Shown: positions 9,629-18,537, counted from the stretch's first letter. The stretch is DNA of 33,075 bases from Ktedonobacteraceae bacterium (GCA_013695595.1 JACDAE010000756.1:1-33075), one strand, 5' to 3'. The notes: generated by a model not told the origin, from the letters alone. Translations and numbers: made by a program.

Positions 9629-12361
9629 TTAGCCAGCCAGTTCAGCACGCCGTGCTTGCAATTTGCTCACACGTTCTTCTTGAGCAGCCAATCGCTCACG
9701 TTCTTTTTCAACTACTTCGGGTTTGGCCCTTGTGACGAAATTCTCATTCGCTAACTTGGCTTGCAAGCGTACAATCTCTTGCTGAGCCTGCACAACCTCT
9801 TTATCGAGACGTTGCAGTTCTTTGCCAATATCAAGCATACCAGCCAGCGGTAGATAAATCTCTACAGCGCCCGCAAGCAGGCTCATGGCCTGCTGAGGCT
9901 TCTCTACCACTACCGTGTGCAACTCCGGCTTCTCTACACGTGCCAGGAACTCGATGAGCGGAACCTGAGCTGCAAACACGTCGAGCAAGTCTCCTACCGC
10001 CAGAATGGCTGGAATGCGCCGAGATTGCTCAACATTCATCTGGTTGCGTGCATCACGAATACGTGTAATCACTTCCTGCAATAACGTAAACTGCTCCTCA
10101 GCTTCGTCATCGATCGCCAGCATCGCAGCATACGGCCAGGATGCAACGATCAATGCAGATGCAGGCCAACGTTCAGGTGTAGGCTCGCTCGTCTGATAGA
10201 GATGCTGCCAGACCTCTTCGGTAACAAATGGCATGAAGGGATGGAGCAGGCGCAGGCTCTGATCAAGGACCATACGCAGAATACCAGCCGTCGAGTGACG
10301 AGCACGCTCATCCCCCTGCATCTGGACTTTCGCGGCCTCCACATACCAGTCGCAGTAGTCAGACCAGAAGAACTCATTGATCTGTCGCCCTGCCTCGCCG
10401 AGCTGGAACTCGTCGATCAGACGCGTCACTGATTGCGTCAATTTTGTCAATCGATGCAAGATCCAGCGATCCGCCAGCGTCTGAGGCTCTACTTCATTGA
10501 GGGCAGGCACGCCACCACCAATTTCAGCAGTCGTCATAAGTACAAAGCGCGAAGCGTTCCAGATCTTATTTGCAAAGTTGCGATTCCCCACAATCCGCTC
10601 TTCCACCAGCTTCATATCGTTACCAGGCGTACTACTTGTTGCCAATGTAAAGCGCAATGCGTCGGTACCATACTGATCCATCACCTCCAGCGGATCAGTA
10701 ACATTTCCCTTCGACTTACTCATCTTTTCACCCTTCGCGTCGCGTACCAGCCCATGCAGGTAGATGGTATCGAAGGGAACAGTACCCATAAAGTGAATAC
10801 CCGCCATGACCATACGCGCTACCCAGAAGAAGATTATGTCGTAACCCGTCTCCATGACCGAAGTGGGATAGTAGCGTAACAGATCATGCGTTTCCTCCGG
10901 CCAGCCAAGCGTGCTAAAGGGCCATAGCCAGGAGCTAAACCAGGTATCCAGAACATCTTCGTCCTGATGAATGCTGGTGCTATCACAATGAGCACAATTT
11001 GTGGGATCCTCGCGGCTCACCGTCATCTGCCCACACGTATCACAATACCAGACAGGTATGCGATGCCCCCACCAGAGCTGGCGCGATATAGTCCAGTCGT
11101 GAATATTCTCCAACCAGTCGGTATAGACTTTTTCGAAGCGTTCCGGCACAACTTTGATCAGGCCATACTTTACCGCAGCTAGAGCTGGAGTCGCCAATGG
11201 CATCATCTTGACGAACCATTGCAATGAGATCAATGGCTCAACAACCGTATTACAACGCTGACAAAGACCTAACGGCACCGTATACTCTTCAATCTTGTCG
11301 ATCAGACCAAGTTTCTCAAGATCAGCCACCAGATTCTTGCGCGCCTCGTAGCGGTCCTGCCCCACATAGGGACCAGCCTCTGCCGTCATCTTCGCGTCAA
11401 ATCCGATCACCTGGATCGCGAGCAAAGAATGGCGCTGTCCAATCTCGAAGTCGGTTGGATCATGAGCAGGTGTGACCTTGACGGCCCCGGTACCAAATGC
11501 GGCATCGACCGCTTCGTCGGCAACAATCGGAATCTCACGCCCGACGATTGGTAAGATCGCATGGCGTCCGATCAGATCTTTGTAGCGTGTATCCTTAGGG
11601 TTGACCGCTACCGCAGTATCGCCCAGAATCGTCTCAGGCCGCGTTGTCGCAACATGGATATATTCAGTTGGATCTGCATCGTGCCCTTCTAATGGTTTTA
11701 GAGGATAACGTACGTAGGTCAATGTTCCCGGTGTATCAACATGATTGACTTCTAGATCAGAGATAGCACTCATGCAGCGCGGGCACCAGTTAATGATACG
11801 CTTTCCACGATAGATCAGCCCTTCTTCGTAGAGACGTACAAAGACTTCGCGCACTGACGTTGATAATCCATCATCCAATGTAAAACGTTCCCGTGACCAG
11901 TCACATGAAGCTCCGAGGCGACGATGCTGGTTCTGAATACGACTTTTATACTGTCCCACCCAGGCCCAGACGCGCTCTAAGAACGCCTCACGTCCGATCT
12001 CATGGCGATCGGTACCTTCTTGCGCAAGCAAGCGCTCTACGACTGTCTGAGTGGCAATACCAGCATGATCCTCGCCAGGCACCCAGAGCGTCTCATCACC
12101 TTTCATGCGATGATAGCGCACGAGAATATCTTCAACGGTTGAGGTAATCGCATGACCAAGGTGGAGTGCTCCTGTGACATTAGGCGGTGGCATGCTGATG
12201 ACAAATGGCTTGCGTGTAGGATTTGGGCGAGGTTTGAAGTACCCTCCTTCTTCCCAAAATTGGTACCATTTGCCTTCGACGGCCTGTGGCTCATACGTTT
12301 TAGGTAGTGTCGCGGCGGACGGTGTAGCATCCGCCTCATTATTCTTTTCCTGCTCTATCAT
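9629..12361 (-). CDS. valS: Valyl-tRNA synthetase
   Basis: PPPNVTGALHLGHA (HIGH), GEKMSKSKGN (KMSKS), C-terminal coiled coil. Start ATG at 12361 after AGGAGAAAAAT; the upstream extension to 12439 lies in the T-box. Confidence 0.97.
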   Translation of the reverse strand: MIEQEKNNEADATPSAATLPKTYEPQAVEGKWYQFWEEGGYFKPRPNPTRKPFVISMPPPNVTGALHLGHAITSTVEDILVRYHRMKGDETLWVPGEDHAGIATQTVVERLLAQEGTDRHEIGREAFLERVWAWVGQYKSRIQNQHRRLGASCDWSRERFTLDDGLSTSVREVFVRLYEEGLIYRGKRIINWCPRCMSAISDLEVNHVDTPGTLTYVRYPLKPLEGHDADPTEYIHVATTRPETILGDTAVAVNPKDTRYKDLIGRHAILPIVGREIPIVADEAVDAAFGTGAVKVTPAHDPTDFEIGQRHSLLAIQVIGFDAKMTAEAGPYVGQDRYEARKNLVADLEKLGLIDKIEEYTVPLGLCQRCNTVVEPLISLQWFVKMMPLATPALAAVKYGLIKVVPERFEKVYTDWLENIHDWTISRQLWWGHRIPVWYCDTCGQMTVSREDPTNCAHCDSTSIHQDEDVLDTWFSSWLWPFSTLGWPEETHDLLRYYPTSVMETGYDIIFFWVARMVMAGIHFMGTVPFDTIYLHGLVRDAKGEKMSKSKGNVTDPLEVMDQYGTDALRFTLATSSTPGNDMKLVEERIVGNRNFANKIWNASRFVLMTTAEIGGGVPALNEVEPQTLADRWILHRLTKLTQSVTRLIDEFQLGEAGRQINEFFWSDYCDWYVEAAKVQMQGDERARHSTAGILRMVLDQSLRLLHPFMPFVTEEVWQHLYQTSEPTPERWPASALIVASWPYAAMLAIDDEAEEQFTLLQEVITRIRDARNQMNVEQSRRIPAILAVGDLLDVFAAQVPLIEFLARVEKPELHTVVVEKPQQAMSLLAGAVEIYLPLAGMLDIGKELQRLDKEVVQAQQEIVRLQAKLANENFVTRAKPEVVEKERERLAAQEERVSKLQARRAELAG

Positions 12362-12387
12362 ATTTTTCTCCTGAAGTCCGAGTCCAT

Positions 12388-12645
12388 AAAAAAAGCCCCT
12401 CCCCGTCAAGGACGAGAAAGGACATGCTCGTGGTACCACCTTGTTTCGATCAATTCGCCATAAAATATATACTCATTTTTAGAGAATGATCCTCAAAAGT
12501 GCGTTAACGGGCACACCGTGGAAATATTTCATTTCCAGTCTCACAGGCGACCTTCAGTATGTTCCACCGAGGAAGATTCACAGCCTTTGATCTCCCCTCT
12601 CTTGCGGCAACCCGTACCTACTCCTCCTGCTCCTCGTCTCTTTGT
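12388..12645 (-). promoter_or_regulatory. T-box leader (tRNA-sensing riboswitch) of valS
   Basis: Minus strand contains T-box sequence AAGGTGGTACCACGAGC, then a terminator stem (CTTTCTCGTC-CTT-GACGGGGAGGG) and T7, and upstream stem I with TGAAGGTCGCCTGTGAG, placing GTC (Val) in the specifier position at 12549-12551. Confidence 0.93.
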
Positions 12646-12726
12646 TTATTAAAATCAGTTTATCGAGTATTCTAACAATTGTCAAGCATGTGATTATTCC
12701 GAAGCTCAGGCATATGTAAGAAAGCA

Positions 12727-12766
12727 GTGGTTAAGAAATCTTTACCACGGTTAAGACTTCTTAACC
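12727..12766. promoter_or_regulatory. Two abutting palindromes GTGGTTAAGA-AA-TCTTTACCAC and GGTTAAGA-CT-TCTTAACC, candidate operators
   Basis: Read directly; first has one mismatch, second is perfect. Confidence 0.55.
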
Positions 12767-13062
12767 TTGCGTTGTGTCAGCTTCACAATGGTCCAGCGAT
12801 ACAACCAGATCAAAGCTACAAAGCAATTTATTAAAGAATTCCTTTCCTTTCTCCGATATATAGAAGCAGGCATAAGGAATAGATCATTAGTACCGTTTAG
12901 TAGGGAACGTAACTGACTATAGCCCATAATGTTTCATCATGTTACTGCTCATATTACGTCCCGTTACTTAAGTTAAGAACAGAAATTTTTTGAAGAACTT
13001 ATCTATGAATATAGGATTGGTACATCCTTGTATTGTAATTTAGGCCTGTAGGAGGAATACGA

Positions 13063-13761
13063 GTGAAAATCATGGTGGCGGACGACGACCGCGACATGGT
13101 AGACATGCTAAGCTATTGGCTCAAAGGACACGGCTATGACGTGGTGCGGGCATTTGACGGGGAGCAGGCTATCAAACGTTGGCGCGAGACATTACCCGAT
13201 CTCGTCATCTTAGATATTCAAATGCCTAAGCTCGATGGTTTTGAAGTATGTCGCCAGATGAGAAGCGAAACCAATGCGATGGTGTTAATCTTGACTGCAC
13301 ATGATCGCGAAGACGACGAAGTACGTGGCCTGGAACTGGGTGCCGATGATTATCTACGTAAACCATTTAGCCCACGACAACTCCTTGCACGTATTAAAGC
13401 TATTATGCGACGCTCCTCCAGTACACGAGGCACTTCTGGATCGTCGATGACGACCGTAGGGCCGATCACCCTGGATGCAATGCGCCATGAGGTCACCAGA
13501 GATGGCTCTAAAGTCAGGCTCACACCGACCGAGAGCCGATTGCTTCACCTGCTGATTACGCATACAGGACAGGTGTTGACAACGGACATGATTATCGAGC
13601 GCGTCTGGGGCTACGATGAAGCTGGCGACTCAGGCCTTGTGAAAACTCACATTCGCCACCTGCGTCAGAAAGTTGAACCGGACCCTAATACGCCACAATT
13701 TATTATGACGGTTCCAGGTGTGGGATATACCTTTACCGCTCCTGTTACCATTGAACCCTGA
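13063..13761 (+). CDS. OmpR/PhoB-family response regulator, no adjacent histidine kinase
   Basis: Receiver domain (ADDDRDM, LPDLVILDIQMPKLDGFEV, ADDYLRKPFSPRQLLARI) and winged-helix (LTPTESRLLHLLITHTGQVLTTDMIIERVWGY). Confidence 0.95.
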   Translation: MKIMVADDDRDMVDMLSYWLKGHGYDVVRAFDGEQAIKRWRETLPDLVILDIQMPKLDGFEVCRQMRSETNAMVLILTAHDREDDEVRGLELGADDYLRKPFSPRQLLARIKAIMRRSSSTRGTSGSSMTTVGPITLDAMRHEVTRDGSKVRLTPTESRLLHLLITHTGQVLTTDMIIERVWGYDEAGDSGLVKTHIRHLRQKVEPDPNTPQFIMTVPGVGYTFTAPVTIEP

Positions 13762-13770
13762 ATAAGAAAC

Positions 13771-13806
13771 ATTAGTCTCCTCCTTCTATTGAGGGAGGAG
13801 ACTAAT
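13771..13806. terminator. Stem-loop ATTAGTCTCCTCC...GGAGGAGACTAAT
   Basis: 13-bp inverted repeat immediately after the response regulator stop. Confidence 0.75.
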
Positions 13807-13973
13807 TCTGCCTCTCACGGGTCTTTATAATTCCCATGATATCCTCTCAACCAACTCACCTGGATCTTAACCACAATACAACGTATTTCTTCTCTGTTTT
13901 TTATTTTCAACACGTATAATTTTAGCATGTTTACTGGAGACAATATAGCAAAAGTAGAGGCGCAACAAGCGGT

Positions 13974-14912
13974 ATGTCCATGAATCAAAAAAAACATGCT
14001 TTACCACCTACTACTCCTATACCATCTTCTGCACAAATAGTGCCTGGACAATGTGTCTGTCATTCACTCTCATCGCTTCACACATTAGAGATAGAGAGCG
14101 AGAAATTTGTACCTATATCAACCATTTTACATAAACGCCTGGACAGTACATTGCAAATGCTCTTTCCACGCTCAACTTCCCTTAGCATTTTCTTGTTACA
14201 TATCTCACAATGGGATCGCGTCCACTCTAACCAGCAACTTACCCGGCGTCAACACTACCATGCTTCTCCAGATCTATTGGAACAAGTGATAGTCAACGTA
14301 CGCCGCGCTATGCGAGCCGATGACCAGATCCTTCTTCAGGACCAGGCAGGGATCGCCATTGTTTTTCCCGAGGTTGACCAACAAGGCGCGTATATTATAT
14401 TGGAACGCATCTATCATAGCGTATGTCTGCTACAGGCTGAAACATTATTGCCACCCCTCACTCTCAATACCACTATCCTCATGGGCATGAGTTCCTATCC
14501 AGAACCCGCTCCATCCCTGGAACAGCTTCTCTATTGCACCGATGTATCGGCTCGCTGCTTTACATTACGTCCAGCTATCACAACGCACCTCTGGAACATT
14601 TCTACCTCTCCTGCACAAGAAACTATAGTCGGAGACGAGCATTCTCAGCATGCAAAAGGACAGACAGGTTTCCCTTTTATGGACCTGCCAGCTACCATCC
14701 CTCTTCGTTTACGACACCTTATTCCTCATGTGCTGGCAAACGAACTTCGCTGTGTACCCGTTGGCCGGAATCACCACTGCCTCACCGTTGCAATGGCCGA
14801 ACCCACCAATCACGAATACATCCAACGCCTGCATAGTGCCACCGGGCTGACCATCTTTCCTGTCTCCTGTGACCCAGAAAAACTTGCTACCCTGCTCACC
14901 AAAAATTGGTAA
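13974..14912 (+). CDS. Hypothetical protein with degenerate GGDEF-like region and C-terminal MshEN/T2SSE-N-like segment
   Basis: RADDQILLQDQAGIAIVFPEVDQQGAYIILERI resembles a GGDEF fold without GGDEF; LANELRCVPVGRNHHCLTVAMAEPTNHEYIQRLHSATGLTIFPVSCDPEKLATLL resembles T2SSE_N. Confidence 0.65.
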   Translation: MSMNQKKHALPPTTPIPSSAQIVPGQCVCHSLSSLHTLEIESEKFVPISTILHKRLDSTLQMLFPRSTSLSIFLLHISQWDRVHSNQQLTRRQHYHASPDLLEQVIVNVRRAMRADDQILLQDQAGIAIVFPEVDQQGAYIILERIYHSVCLLQAETLLPPLTLNTTILMGMSSYPEPAPSLEQLLYCTDVSARCFTLRPAITTHLWNISTSPAQETIVGDEHSQHAKGQTGFPFMDLPATIPLRLRHLIPHVLANELRCVPVGRNHHCLTVAMAEPTNHEYIQRLHSATGLTIFPVSCDPEKLATLLTKNW

Positions 14913-15168
14913 AAAAAATACCTCCCCACACTACCTTTTCAGATTGAAAGTGATGAATATCAACTCATCATGGCGTAAAATTAACCATTTCGCAACCTTT
15001 CCTTAACCTGGAACTTCATCACCATGGGTTACTATAACACTTGATGAGACACTATTCGCATTTTGGAGGACCCATCTGCGAACAGAGCATTTACCTTATC
15101 ACACGTTTTCAAATGTCTTTTTATTGTTCTTTCAGTTGTAATTATCTACTTTTTAGGAGAAAAAAATC

Positions 15169-15462
15169 ATGGTAGTCCAGATGATTCAAGACGATACTCT
15201 GCTTACCTTCAAAGAAGCTATGAGCTATTTGCGCGTTAGCCGCTCGACTCTCTATCGCCTGATGTGGTCAAATCAACTTACGGGGCACAAAGTTGGTAGC
15301 ACCTGGCGTTTCTATCGTGAAGATTTGCGTGCTTGTGTAGGGCGTGAGATTTCTATGGCTCCCCTATCCTCGTCATTCCTATCCTCCACGGGAACGACCG
15401 ATGTTTTACCCTCAGTAGTAACCATTCCATCGGACGCTACTCTGAGCGGAGTTATCAACTAA
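15169..15462 (+). CDS. Excisionase-family/HTH_17 DNA-binding protein
   Basis: LTFKEAMSYLRVSRSTLYRLMWSNQLTGHKVGSTWRFYREDL; RBS TTAGGAG upstream. Confidence 0.88.
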   Translation: MVVQMIQDDTLLTFKEAMSYLRVSRSTLYRLMWSNQLTGHKVGSTWRFYREDLRACVGREISMAPLSSSFLSSTGTTDVLPSVVTIPSDATLSGVIN

Positions 15463-15500
15463 CATTTGCTAATTATCTTATAATATATCTCTATAAATAT

Positions 15501-15543
15501 AAAAAAGGTAGGAACCCGATTGAAGCGGGTTCCTACCTTTTTT
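15501..15543. terminator. Bidirectional terminator AAAAAAGGTAGGAACCCG...CGGGTTCCTACCTTTTTT
   Basis: Near 18-bp inverted repeat with A and T tails. Confidence 0.92.
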
Positions 15544-15601
15544 CATTTGACTGATGCGTTTTCGCATTCTTTCTTCCCATCTCCTTTGATGAAGGGAGAT
15601 A

Positions 15602-16483
15602 TCACAATCTATCGAAATCTGTAATCTTCCAGTTATTACCAATTTTCTGCAGACTCAGCAAGACGCTATAACTCTGACCTGGACGTGTGATATTGACAAC
15701 AACCGTAAAACGCGAAAAATCGAACCCCTTATTAGGATCTGTCACAATATTTACAGCCCCGGTTGTGTACGAACGTATAGATCCATATTGCTTATCCGCA
15801 CTCTGGGCACGTTGTGTAAATGTCGCGAGTGCCGTACCCTGTATTGAACCCTCAGGCATAAGATACTGATAAGCGCTTGCGTAATCGTTACTATGAAGCG
15901 CATCATAATATTCATTTGTGACATTAATTGCATTCGTCTCTGACTGCACAATCGGGGTAACAAACTGGGAGAACGCCCACCCGCACAATCCACATGCAGC
16001 GAGGAGCAAAACGACAAGAATAGAAATAGTAATCCAGAGCCACCGATATGATTTTTTTGGCGCAGCAGGCGGCATTGGTGCAAACGGTGGGGGCTGCATT
16101 CTAGCATATTCGCCTGACGGCGTGTAGCCAACAGATTGAGCTGGCGGCATTTCCCTATTCCCCGTTCCTGAATACGTCGGCATTGGTGCTTGAGGGAGCG
16201 GTTGCCCTGATGTAAACTGGGCTTGTTGATAAAATGATGGCGGCGGGGGATAGACCAGGCCCTGGTGAGACAAAGCTTCCGCTGTTTTGTGCTGTCCTTC
16301 AACTTCAGAAGCCGATTTTAAGGCCGATGCATCTCCTGTTTCGGCAATAGATACCCTCTCCTCTTGCTTCTCATCATTTGATGGAACATAGGGAGTAGAA
16401 AATTCATAAAAGGGCGATGAAGCAGCCGCATTTTCTGCTTTTTTTTCTTCAGGATTTTCCGGTGATGGATTAGAATTTTGCAT
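15602..16483 (-). CDS. Hypothetical membrane protein, Pro-rich disordered N-terminus, one TM helix, DUF4878-like extracytoplasmic domain
   Basis: TM WLWITISILVVLLLAACGLCGWAF; C-terminal NVTNEYYDALHSNDYASAYQYL...WKITDFDRL. Confidence 0.75.
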   Translation of the reverse strand: MQNSNPSPENPEEKKAENAAASSPFYEFSTPYVPSNDEKQEERVSIAETGDASALKSASEVEGQHKTAEALSHQGLVYPPPPSFYQQAQFTSGQPLPQAPMPTYSGTGNREMPPAQSVGYTPSGEYARMQPPPFAPMPPAAPKKSYRWLWITISILVVLLLAACGLCGWAFSQFVTPIVQSETNAINVTNEYYDALHSNDYASAYQYLMPEGSIQGTALATFTQRAQSADKQYGSIRSYTTGAVNIVTDPNKGFDFSRFTVVVNITRPGQSYSVLLSLQKIGNNWKITDFDRL

Positions 16484-16491
16484 AAACTATC

Positions 16492-17769
16492 TCAACTCTG
16501 TCCAGATGATGAAATTCTATAGTGTTCTTCTTGCTCTGATCTCTGATCATTTTGTGAATATCGTTGCTCCACCTTAGTACGAGCCACCTCTTCAAACTCT
16601 AGCTCCATTTCTCTTCTCACGCGAAGCTCTGCTTCCAGACGAGAAATGTCATACTTACGTGCATATGTAAGAATACGGTTTACATATGAGCGCGTAATGT
16701 GCTCCCGTTGCTCTTTTAATTCTGGCATTGGGCGCAAGTTCAGCAGTGCATGAAGTTGAAAATCGCTTTCAGTCAGAGCTATCGCCAATAGATGAGCATA
16801 TTCAACCACAGCCTGGCATGCCATTGGATCATTAAAAAATGTTGGTTGTGCGCTAGAGACGATTAATGCGCCTGCGATACGCCCTCCACGCATGACTGGA
16901 GCCGCGCACGCACTTGCTTCATAATCATCAACCTCAACTTGCAGACGATCTCCTCCCCCTATACTATTCCATACAAGCATACGCTGCATAGTCACAGCAG
17001 CTCCTGCCAGCGTTGTACTGCCCAGGTAGGCTTTACTTTCAATATCGAACGGCCACGGCGTATTCCCGCGCATTGCGGACTCGCGTAAAGAGTGAATACC
17101 ATCATCATGAGCCTGCATAAGTCTGGCAAATGTAATAGCCATGCCTTGCCGATCACTATCTAAATGAAGGAGTGCATACTCAAAAATGGCTTGTGATACC
17201 TGCCAGAGACGTGTATCCTCTTCAACGGTTGTTGCAACGAGATCCAGAACATGACGATAAATATCCTTATTGACTTCACGGATACCCATCGTTTGCATAT
17301 CTAGAGAGCCTGGAAAGGTCTGATTGATAACATAGGAGAGGTTACCGCGATGCACAGGCAAAACATCGGGTAATTTCTTTAAATACATAGCGCGTGGCTC
17401 TGAACTTCCATTCATCCAGCGATAAATAGTGTTCTCAGCAACGTCCATTTCCCTGGCTACGCGGGTTATTTCAGCACGATCATGATGCAAAATAGTACGT
17501 AAAAAGCTGCTGAATGAGGTCTGTTTCCCCTCTACCGATCCATAGAGGAGTTGTTCCTCATTCACCTCATTGTCACCTGGAAGGACGGCTTCTCCCTCAT
17601 TGGAGCTCCACTTCCTCTCACCAGATACAGCGACGACTTCTTGCTGTTCGTCGCGCGGCTCTGAACGTTTTTGTTCAGGCACAGGAGTTTTTTTTCGTGA
17701 GCCTGGAGGACGCCCCCGCTTCCTACGGGGCAATTCAGCCGCATCTTGCCCGTTTTTCATCGCTCTCAT
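16492..17769 (-). CDS. AT-hook / HTH / GAF-like transcriptional regulator
   Basis: AT-hook PRRKRGRPPGSRKK; HTH-like REMDVAENTIYRWMNGSSEPR; GAF-like segment STTLAGAAVTMQRMLVWNSIGGGDRLQVEVDDYEASACAAPVMRGGRIAGALIVSS. Confidence 0.75.
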   Translation of the reverse strand: MRAMKNGQDAAELPRRKRGRPPGSRKKTPVPEQKRSEPRDEQQEVVAVSGERKWSSNEGEAVLPGDNEVNEEQLLYGSVEGKQTSFSSFLRTILHHDRAEITRVAREMDVAENTIYRWMNGSSEPRAMYLKKLPDVLPVHRGNLSYVINQTFPGSLDMQTMGIREVNKDIYRHVLDLVATTVEEDTRLWQVSQAIFEYALLHLDSDRQGMAITFARLMQAHDDGIHSLRESAMRGNTPWPFDIESKAYLGSTTLAGAAVTMQRMLVWNSIGGGDRLQVEVDDYEASACAAPVMRGGRIAGALIVSSAQPTFFNDPMACQAVVEYAHLLAIALTESDFQLHALLNLRPMPELKEQREHITRSYVNRILTYARKYDISRLEAELRVRREMELEFEEVARTKVEQRYSQNDQRSEQEEHYRISSSGQS

Positions 17770-17960
17770 TCCTTACTACATTGAAAACAGCGTAACATCT
17801 ACAAGACGTTTGAATTAACATTATACCATAATGAGGTTTTGAAATCTCAATAATATGACATTTCAACCTTAAACTTTCATTAAAATGTTCATTTTTGTAA
17901 AGAAAAGTAAAGGGTTGTCAATCACATCTGATGTAAAAATTGATGTAAATTTTAAGATAT

Positions 17961-18130
17961 AAAAACACCCCTGGCTTGTCCTGTCATGGGCAAACCAGGG
18001 GTGTTTTAACGCAACTTACATCTTAGAATTCATCTTCACATTTCAAGCCCTCACGGGATCGATCGGCCCTTTAGACCCCTACCTCGCAAGCGTTGGTCTG
18101 TCCAATCGATATGGTTTTAATTCTGGTGCT
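17961..18130 (-). ncRNA. Candidate structured RNA or leader ending in a strong intrinsic terminator
   Basis: Minus strand: 9-bp stem AUCGAUUGG/CCGAUCGAU (18110-18102 with 18066-18058) enclosing AGACC/GGUCU and CGC-UU-GCG, then CCC-GUGA-GGG, then terminator AACACCCCUGG...CCAGGGGUGUU + U5. Confidence 0.5.
17964..18009 (-). terminator. Strong intrinsic terminator AACACCCCTGG...CCAGGGGTGTT + T5 (minus-strand sense)
   Basis: 11-bp GC-rich stem plus about 6 inner bp; T5 on the minus strand. Confidence 0.88.
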
Positions 18131-18537
18131 ATCTTATCATTTTTGACTATCAGACATCAATCGGTAAAAAGGTCACACATCATCTTCACTTTTTATTCCA
18201 TTTCAACATATATGCACAAAACAGAGCAATTAAAAGCAGCATCTTTTTCATCTCTTCTCGAAATATCTTTTCCTATTCAGCTTTTTCGCCAGTATTTCCT
18301 TATAAAGGTACTTATCAACTACATCTTGTTATACAAACATGACAAATATAAATTGATTCGTATCGCATTTATATTATACAATGTTTGTACGAAAGTACCA
18401 CAATGTCATATACGTATTGATTTTTTAAATGGCAACATGTAATATGTTCCTCACGAGGAAGAGTATTTCTCACCTTCACAGTAAAGGTTATCAAAAAATA
18501 CTCTCCATTACTTGTCTGGAAGGAATTATTCGGTGTT

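Noticed and set aside
10433-10879. 148-aa plus-strand ORF opposite valS
   Set aside because: Antisense to conserved valS coding sequence; no recognisable domain.
12362-12439. N-terminal extension of valS (MVPRACPFSSLTGRGFFYGLGLQEKN)
   Set aside because: This stretch is the T-box terminator/antiterminator region; the true ATG at 12361 has a good RBS.
18001-18130. Plus-strand orientation for the structured RNA (as a leader of the methyltransferase)
   Set aside because: The terminator tail is better on the minus strand (T5 vs T4 then AACG) and the RNA is over 400 nt from the methyltransferase start; not fully excluded.
18143-18442. 99-aa ORF upstream of the methyltransferase
   Set aside because: AT-rich intergenic region, unusual composition, no RBS, overlaps another spurious ORF.
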